45,891 nucleotides of DNA from JBBRTJ01 sp038244535 (GTDB taxonomy: Bacteria; Actinomycetota; Acidimicrobiia; Acidimicrobiales; Ilumatobacteraceae): the NCBI GenBank assembly GCA_038244535.1, contig JBBRTJ010000016.1, positions 1-45,891 on the forward strand, written 5' to 3'. Below are positions 41,100 through 45,891 of this stretch, piece after piece (within the stretch, counting starts at the first letter, position 1; the number at the start of each line of letters is the position of its first letter). A program made the translations under genes and the position numbers. Under the pieces are notes generated by a model. The model was not told the DNA's origin. It saw nothing but the letters and a program-made list of their open reading frames with translations, and did not search any database.

Positions 41100-42050
41100 T
41101 CACCATCCGTGGACGATCAAGGTGTCCACCGCGATCGCGACGAACACCACCGTGATGTACGAGATCGACCAGGTAAAGACCCGCATCGCCCGCTTGGGCG
41201 TGGGATCGAGGCGCAGGTCGAAGCAGAGCCAGGCGAAGCCGGCGCCGGTTGCCATCGCGGTGATGCCGTAGACCAGCCCAAGGCCCGCGACCGGCCAGAG
41301 CACGAGCGAGGCGGCCCACAGCAAGAGCGCGTACATCAGCATCTTGCGGCACACGACGGCGGGGGTCTCGACGGCGGGGAGCATCGGTACGTCGGCCGCT
41401 CGGTAGTCGTCGACGTAGCGGATGGCAAGGGCCCAGAAGTGCGGCGGCGTCCACAGGAAGATGAGCCCGAACAGCACGACAGGCGGCCAGGCCAACGAGT
41501 TGGTCACCGCCGCCCACCCGACCAGCACGGGCACCGCTCCGGCGGCACCGCCGACGACGATGTTCTGGCTGGAGGTGCGCTTCAACCACAGCGTGTAGAC
41601 GAAGACGTAGAAAAGCGTCGCCGACAGCGCCAGACCGGCACTGAGGAGGTTGACGAGCAGCGCCAGCCAGACGAATGCGACGAGCTCGAGCCCCAAGGCG
41701 AACGTGAGGGCAGCCCTCGGGGTCATGGCCCCCGTGACGAGAGGGCGGCCCTGCGTGCGAGGCATGAGCCGGTCGATGTCGCGGTCGACGTACATGTTGA
41801 TGGCGTTCGCGCCCCCCGCGGCGAGGGTGCCGCCGACGAGCGTGGCGGCCACGAGCCCCAGCGAGGGCAGGCCTTCCTGGGCCAGCACCATGGTCGGGAC
41901 CGTGGTGATCAAGAGCAGCTCGATGATGCGGGGCTTGGTCAGCGCGACGTACGACCCCACCTTGGTGCGGGCCGGGCCGACACGCCCGTGCACGTTGCTT
42001 GCGGGTCGCGCCAGCCGTGACGGAACGAGGGGGCGACCAGCGACTGCCAT
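41100..42050 (-). CDS. ctaB: protoheme IX farnesyltransferase (heme O synthase)
   Basis: 316 residues, UbiA fold with about nine helices. NMYVDRDIDRLMPRTQGRPL holds the prenyl-diphosphate Asp motif and SYVALTKPRIIELLL the family start. FLWTPPHFWALAIRYVDDYR is the CtaB-specific loop. It adds a farnesyl group to heme b for cytochrome oxidase. ATG 42050; the frame extends to 42164 without support. Confidence 0.95.
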   Translation of the reverse strand: MAVAGRPLVPSRLARPASNVHGRVGPARTKVGSYVALTKPRIIELLLITTVPTMVLAQEGLPSLGLVAATLVGGTLAAGGANAINMYVDRDIDRLMPRTQGRPLVTGAMTPRAALTFALGLELVAFVWLALLVNLLSAGLALSATLFYVFVYTLWLKRTSSQNIVVGGAAGAVPVLVGWAAVTNSLAWPPVVLFGLIFLWTPPHFWALAIRYVDDYRAADVPMLPAVETPAVVCRKMLMYALLLWAASLVLWPVAGLGLVYGITAMATGAGFAWLCFDLRLDPTPKRAMRVFTWSISYITVVFVAIAVDTLIVHGW

Positions 42051-42216
42051 GACGTTGAGGAGCCTAGGGGCCGACGGGCGGGGTGGAAAGCCGGACGAAA
42101 AGGCCCCCGCGAGTCGGGACTTCGGTCCCTGTCGTGAGCCTGAGCCATCGCCGATCATGGCCACCAGGTCGGCGCCGGCAGTTCAGCTGGTGGGCCAGCA
42201 AGGGGAGGAACCAGAG

Positions 42217-42846
42217 ATGAAGCGCAGAACACTCGACGTCGTCTTCGTCGTAGGCGGAGGCCTGCTCGCAGTGCTGATGCTCGTGCTCGGATTGGTGCTC
42301 AAGCAGAACGCGGACTTCGCCAAGAGCTACGTCAAGGACCAGCTCATCGCCCAAAAGATCGTCTTCACGCCAGCCGACAAGCTCACCGACGAAGAGAAGA
42401 AGGCCGACTGCCTGGTCGCCAACGGCGGCAAGGCGCTCGAGACCGGCAAGCAGGCTGAGTGCTACGCCAACGAGTACATCGGACTGCACCTGACCGAGGT
42501 CAACGGAGGCAAGACCTACTCCGAGACCAGCGGTGAATCCCGCGCCGCCCGAGGTGCGGCCGACGCCGCCCTGAAGGCCGACCCGAACGCCCAGGCCTCA
42601 AAGGACTTGGACGCCCAGGCCAAGGCGTTGTCCGGCAAGGTCGAGACCTTGTTCAAGGGCGAGACCCTGCGAGGGCTCCTGCTCACCTCCTACGGGTTCA
42701 GCATCTTTGGTGAGAAGGCCGCTCTGGCTGCCAACGTCTGCTTCGCCATCGCTCTGGTCCTGTTCCTGGCCGCCATTGCCGGCCTCGTCCACGCCATCGT
42801 GACCCCGAAGGACGAGTTGGTCCTCGCGGCGCACGACAAGGAGTAG
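42217..42846 (+). CDS. two-helix actinobacterial membrane protein of unknown function
   Basis: 209 residues. N-terminal helix (VVFVVGGGLLAVLMLVLGLVL), an extracytoplasmic domain with LIAQKIVFTP, NEYIGLHLTEVNGGKTYSE and TLFKGETLRGLLL, and a C-terminal helix (FAIALVLFLAAIAGLVHAI). I recognise this as a family often mislabelled aromatic ring-opening dioxygenase LigA; nothing supports that activity. Strong GGAGG (42204-42208) 8 nt before ATG. Divergent from ctaB with 166 bp between. Confidence 0.85.
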   Translation: MKRRTLDVVFVVGGGLLAVLMLVLGLVLKQNADFAKSYVKDQLIAQKIVFTPADKLTDEEKKADCLVANGGKALETGKQAECYANEYIGLHLTEVNGGKTYSETSGESRAARGAADAALKADPNAQASKDLDAQAKALSGKVETLFKGETLRGLLLTSYGFSIFGEKAALAANVCFAIALVLFLAAIAGLVHAIVTPKDELVLAAHDKE

Positions 42847-42881
42847 CCGGTCAGAACCTGGCCGGTTGAGGCCGACCCCCA

Positions 42882-42917
42882 GTGCCAGTGGCGCCCCCTC
42901 GGGGGCGCCACTGGCGC
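42882..42917 (+). terminator. long perfect hairpin between the membrane protein and clpS
   Basis: Arms 42885-42898 and 42901-42914 are exact complements (14 bp) and extend outward by further pairs (42884 with 42915, 42882 with 42917). No T-run. Lies 36 bp after the stop; a second small hairpin follows at 42913-42930. Confidence 0.75.
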
Positions 42918-42951
42918 GTCAGGACGCGCCAGGGACGGGCAGAATGGTGGC

Positions 42952-43260
42952 GTGGCCGCTGGCGTCGTTGCATCGTTGGCCCCGGCCGAGGTCGACCAAC
43001 CGACCTCGCGCACCGACGTGCGTCCGGACCGACCCTGGATCGTGCTCGTGTGGAACGACCCGATCAACCTCATGAGCTACGTGGTGATGGTGTTCCAGAA
43101 GCTCTTCGGCTACAGCCGAGAGAAGGCGACCGAGCTGATGCTGGACGTGCACGAGAAGGGCCGGGCCGTGGTGTCGAGTGGAGCGCGGGAGAAGGCCGAA
43201 CTGGACATGTTCCGCCTGCATGAGCACGGCCTGTGGGCCACCGTCCAGCAGGACGACTGA
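42952..43260 (+). CDS. clpS: ATP-dependent Clp protease adaptor ClpS
   Basis: 102 residues. WIVLVWNDPINLMSYVVMVF and KATELMLDVHEKGRAVVSSG are the ClpS signature; the pocket delivers N-degron substrates to ClpC/ClpA-ClpP. A 25-residue extension precedes the core. GTG 42952 has CAGAAT 6 nt upstream. DUF2017 follows after 5 bp, the usual actinobacterial order. Confidence 0.95.
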   Translation: MAAGVVASLAPAEVDQPTSRTDVRPDRPWIVLVWNDPINLMSYVVMVFQKLFGYSREKATELMLDVHEKGRAVVSSGAREKAELDMFRLHEHGLWATVQQDD

Positions 43261-43265
43261 GCCGG

Positions 43266-43736
43266 GTGGCCTGGTTCGCGCGCCGGCGCGTGCGGCGCAC
43301 CACTGAGGGTGTCGAGGTCCGCCTCGACGGCGATGAGCGCCGACTCGTCCACGAGCTGCTGGGCCAGCTCCGCGACCTGCTCCTCGCCGAGCCCGACGAG
43401 CGCACGCGGCGGCTGTTCCCGACCGCCTACCCCGACGACCCCGAGGCCGACGCCGAGTACCAGCGCCTGATGCGCGAGGACCTCGTGGCCACTCGGCTCA
43501 CGGCCATCGAGCAGGTGGAGGCGAGCCTCGAGGGGGCCTCGCTGGACGACGCCGGGCTGAACGCGATGGTGACCTCGATCAATGCAGTGCGGCTGGTGAT
43601 CGGCACGCTGCTCGACGTCAGCGAGGACCTTGACCGAAGCGACCTCCCCTACGACGAGGCCGGGCTGCAGCTGTTCGCGTGCTACGAGTACCTCAGCGTG
43701 CTCCTCGAGGAACTGGTTGAGGTCGCCCTGCCGTAG
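43266..43736 (+). CDS. DUF2017 family protein
   Basis: 156 residues, helical. WFARRRVRRTTEGVEVRL, LLGQLRDLLL, FPTAYPDDPEADAEYQRLM and LYLSVLLEEL-type ending fit DUF2017, found beside clpS across actinobacteria. Molecular function unknown; role in ClpS/Clp proteolysis is inferred from this conserved pairing. GTG 43266, 5 bp after clpS. Confidence 0.9.
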   Translation: MAWFARRRVRRTTEGVEVRLDGDERRLVHELLGQLRDLLLAEPDERTRRLFPTAYPDDPEADAEYQRLMREDLVATRLTAIEQVEASLEGASLDDAGLNAMVTSINAVRLVIGTLLDVSEDLDRSDLPYDEAGLQLFACYEYLSVLLEELVEVALP

Positions 43737-43739
43737 CGT
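43734..43739 (+). promoter_or_regulatory. -10-like TAGCGT box before the hydrolase gene
   Basis: TAGCGT overlaps the DUF2017 stop codon and lies 8 nt before GTG 43748, no ribosome site between; probable leaderless promoter. Confidence 0.4.
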
Positions 43740-43747
43740 CGTTCCTT

Positions 43748-44617
43748 GTGATCGAACCGGACCGCACCGAGCGCCACACCGTGGCGCCCGACATCGACCT
43801 CGAGGTGCGGCGCTGGGAGGGCGGGGCGGGCGCCGCTCCGTTCCTGCTCGTGCACGGCCTCGCTTCGAACGCCCGTCTCTGGGATGGCGTCGCCGTCGCA
43901 CTGGCGGCGGCAGGGCATCCCGTTGTCGCCGTCGACCAGCGAGGGCACGGGCACTCGTCGAAGCCCGCGGGCCCCTACGACATGGCGACGGTGGCGGCCG
44001 ACCTGCACGTGCTCATTCACGCACTGGGTCCCGAGATGGGGCGGCCCATCGTGGCCGGGCAGTCGTGGGGAGGCAACGTGGTCGTCGAGCTGGCCCATCG
44101 ATTCGGCTCATCAGTGGCTGCGATCGCCGCCGTCGACGGGGGCACGATCGAGCTCTCGTCGCGCTTTGAGACGTGGGAGGCGTGCGCCGTCCAGCTCGCT
44201 CCGCCGCAGCTCGAGGGGACGCCCGTAGCCCAAGTTGAAGCGTGGATGCGCGCCACACACGCCGACTGGCCCGAGAGCGGCATCCAAGGGTCGCTCGCGA
44301 ACATGGAGGTGCTGCCCGATGGAACGGTGCGGCCGTGGCTGAGCCGGGCCAACCACCTGGCCGTCCTACGGGGTTTGTACGACCACCATCCGTCGCAGCT
44401 GTGGGCTGGCATCGACGTGTCGGTGGCGTTCATCGCCGCCGACGATGGCGTGGAGGCCTGGACCGAGTCCAAGCGGGCGGCGATCGACGCCGCGGTCGAG
44501 GCACTGCCACGAGGCCGGGCGCGGTGGTTCTCTCCCGCTCACCACGACGTGCACGCCCAGTTCCCGACCGAGGTCGCCGCCGAACTGATGACGCTGGCTG
44601 CCGAGGCGGGACGATGA
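43748..44617 (+). CDS. alpha/beta hydrolase
   Basis: 289 residues. Oxyanion LLVHGLASNARLW, VDQRGHGHSSKP, nucleophile elbow GQSWGGN (Ser106), and the C-terminal catalytic His in PAHHDVHAQFP. A cap of about 80 residues lies between. Esterase, epoxide or haloalkane hydrolase type cannot be distinguished. Stop overlaps the next start (ATGA, 44614-44617). Confidence 0.88.
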   Translation: MIEPDRTERHTVAPDIDLEVRRWEGGAGAAPFLLVHGLASNARLWDGVAVALAAAGHPVVAVDQRGHGHSSKPAGPYDMATVAADLHVLIHALGPEMGRPIVAGQSWGGNVVVELAHRFGSSVAAIAAVDGGTIELSSRFETWEACAVQLAPPQLEGTPVAQVEAWMRATHADWPESGIQGSLANMEVLPDGTVRPWLSRANHLAVLRGLYDHHPSQLWAGIDVSVAFIAADDGVEAWTESKRAAIDAAVEALPRGRARWFSPAHHDVHAQFPTEVAAELMTLAAEAGR

Positions 44618-45891
44618 GCGCCCCGGCGATGGCACGGCTGCTGGCGATCATGGGGTCTGGCGAGACGGCTCCCACGATGGTGAAGGTGCACCGCAACCTC
44701 ATCGAGCGCATCGGGGGCGGGCCGAGCGTTCTGCTGGACACGCCCTACGGGTTCCAAGAGAACGCCGACGACATCTCGGCCAAGGCGGTCGACTACTTCG
44801 CGCAGAGCGTCGGCGCGCCGATCACGGTCGCGTCGTTCCGTTCGGCGGACGTCGATGCCATCACTCAGGATCGGGCCGCCGCGGCGGTGCGGGCGGCGCG
44901 CTACGTGTTCGCCGGGCCGGGCAGCCCCACCTACGCGCTGCGCCAGTGGGCGGGCACCGCCATGCCCGGGTTGGTGGCCGACCGGTTCGTGGTTGGCGGG
45001 GCGGTGACGTTCGCGTCGGCGGCGGCACTCACGCTCGGGGTCGTGACCGTGCCCGTGTACGAGGTCTACAAAGCCGGCGAAGAGCCCCGCTGGCGGCCGG
45101 GGCTCGATCTGCTGGCCGCCGCCACCGGCCTGTCGGCCGCCGTCATCCCCCACTTCGACAACGCGGAGGGTGGGCACCACGACACGCGCTTTTGCTACTT
45201 GGGCGAGCGGCGGTTGGCTCTGCTCGAGCAGTCGCTGCCGGCGGGCGCGTTCGTGCTCGGCGTCGATGAGCACACCGCGGCGGTGATCGACCTCGATGCT
45301 GCAACCTTGACCGTTGCCGGCATCGGCGTGGTGACCGTGCGAGTGGCGGGAGCAAACGTGGCCATCTGGAAGACCGGTTCGATGGTGAGCCTCGACGAGC
45401 TGCGGGCCGTCGTGGCCGGTGACCGCCTGGGTGGCAGCATCACCGGGTCAACGATCTCGCCTCTCGTCGAGTCGGGCTCGGGTTCGAGCGCCAGTTCGGG
45501 TTCGGCCGATGACGAGCAGGCGACCATTGCCGGTGGTGTCGGGGCGCGCTCGCCTCTGCTGGCCGATGCCGATCGCCTGGCCACGGTGTTCGATGCCGCC
45601 GTGCTTCGCCGAGACGTGCCCGCTGCGGTCAACGCCATCTTGGAGCTGGACCGCACGCTGGTCGCCTGGGCGGCGGACACGCTCCAGTCCGACGAGCTCG
45701 ACCAGGCCCGAGCCGTGCTGCGCTCGATGGTCGTGCGGCTCGGCGAGCTGGCCGAAACCGGGGCGCGCGATCCCCGTGAGGTCGTCGGCCCGTTCGTCGA
45801 CGCACTGGTCTCGTTGCGCCAGTCCGCACGGGCCGCTAAGGACTTCGCCACGAGCGATGCGATCCGCGACGCGCTGACCGGCGCCGGGATC
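44614..45891 (+). CDS. S51/glutamine amidotransferase-like protein fused to CysS-like C-terminal domain (3' partial)
   Basis: At least 426 residues; the frame is open to the window end. The N-terminal 225 residues (LAIMGSGETAPTM, LLDTPYGFQENADD, YVFAGPGSPTYALRQW, AVIPHFDNAEGGHHDT) look like the peptidase S51 / class I glutaminase-like fold, with a candidate nucleophile in GGAVTFASAAAL. A Ser/Gly-rich linker (about 288-305) leads to a helical part (AVNAILELDRTLVAW ... AAKDFATSDAIRDALTGAGI) that closely resembles the anticodon-side C-terminus of cysteinyl-tRNA synthetase. No synthetase catalytic domain is present. ATG overlaps the hydrolase stop. Confidence 0.75.
   Translation, partial: MSAPAMARLLAIMGSGETAPTMVKVHRNLIERIGGGPSVLLDTPYGFQENADDISAKAVDYFAQSVGAPITVASFRSADVDAITQDRAAAAVRAARYVFAGPGSPTYALRQWAGTAMPGLVADRFVVGGAVTFASAAALTLGVVTVPVYEVYKAGEEPRWRPGLDLLAAATGLSAAVIPHFDNAEGGHHDTRFCYLGERRLALLEQSLPAGAFVLGVDEHTAAVIDLDAATLTVAGIGVVTVRVAGANVAIWKTGSMVSLDELRAVVAGDRLGGSITGSTISPLVESGSGSSASSGSADDEQATIAGGVGARSPLLADADRLATVFDAAVLRRDVPAAVNAILELDRTLVAWAADTLQSDELDQARAVLRSMVVRLGELAETGARDPREVVGPFVDALVSLRQSARAAKDFATSDAIRDALTGAGI

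Noticed and set aside
42217..42846. Annotation as aromatic ring-opening dioxygenase LigA
   Set aside because: This name is attached to the family in databases, but the protein is a two-helix membrane protein without any dioxygenase motif.

Overview
The window looks like a chromosomal piece of a very GC-rich actinobacterium. A WhiB regulator, an F420-dependent LLM oxidoreductase, a ClpS-DUF2017 pair, an EccC-like FtsK ATPase, a caa3-type oxidase with a cytochrome c domain on subunit II, and many starts sitting 5-10 nt behind a TANNNT box (leaderless transcription) all fit. The gene mix resembles the class Acidimicrobiia; the phylum is much safer than the class. No tRNA, rRNA, CRISPR array, insertion sequence or phage gene was recognised, and no stretch over 300 bases lacks a gene.

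Layout. 1-4209: a duplicated 50-bp repeat and a large FHA/FtsK three-module ATPase (-). 4287-5622: overlapping trio of thiamine-binding-like protein, HTH regulator and HAD hydrolase (+). 5696-11520: LLM oxidoreductase, pantothenate kinase, APS reductase (cysH), a solitary adenine methylase, methionine aminopeptidase and a Nudix hydrolase. 11556-12511: a tight pair of an uncharacterised protein and a DUF6036-type nucleotidyltransferase-like protein. 12512-18749: acyl-CoA synthetase, M20 amidohydrolase, cyclase-family hydrolase, CoA transferase and ATP-dependent DNA ligase. 18802-23969: dUTPase, oligoribonuclease, glycosyltransferase, metallo-beta-lactamase-fold hydrolase, PLP dehydratase, acyl thioesterase. 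24136-26378: a small ORF with strong terminator, whiB, and a TlpA/CcdA redox pair. 26385-27727: poly-gamma-glutamate hydrolase-like protein and pdxH. 27739-31174: an osmoprotectant (ProX/OpuC-type) ABC transporter. 31246-42050: a long minus-strand respiratory block: ctaB, a three-gene set of degenerate oxidase-like proteins, ctaC, ctaD, ctaE, subunit IV, ctaG and serS. 42217-45891: a membrane protein, clpS, DUF2017, an alpha/beta hydrolase and an S51-like protein with a CysS-like C-terminus, cut by the window end.

Two things stand out. First, between ctaB and the ordinary aa3/caa3 genes lies a set that looks like an oxidase without metals: a subunit I paralogue missing five of the six histidine ligands, a subunit III paralogue, and a seven-helix protein ending in a cupredoxin-like domain without copper ligands. 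It sits with the working oxidase genes and keeps clean reading frames, suggesting a maintained non-catalytic role (assembly, scaffold or regulation). Second, the substrate-binding protein of the osmoprotectant transporter appears circularly permuted relative to ProX/OpuC proteins: the usual C-terminal part comes right after the lipoprotein signal and the usual N-terminal part follows. Its last 39 codons lie behind an in-frame TAG.

The respiratory block forms a coherent unit: CtaB makes heme O, CtaG delivers copper, CtaC/D/E/F form the oxidase, and the TlpA/CcdA pair elsewhere fits cytochrome c or copper-site thiol reduction.
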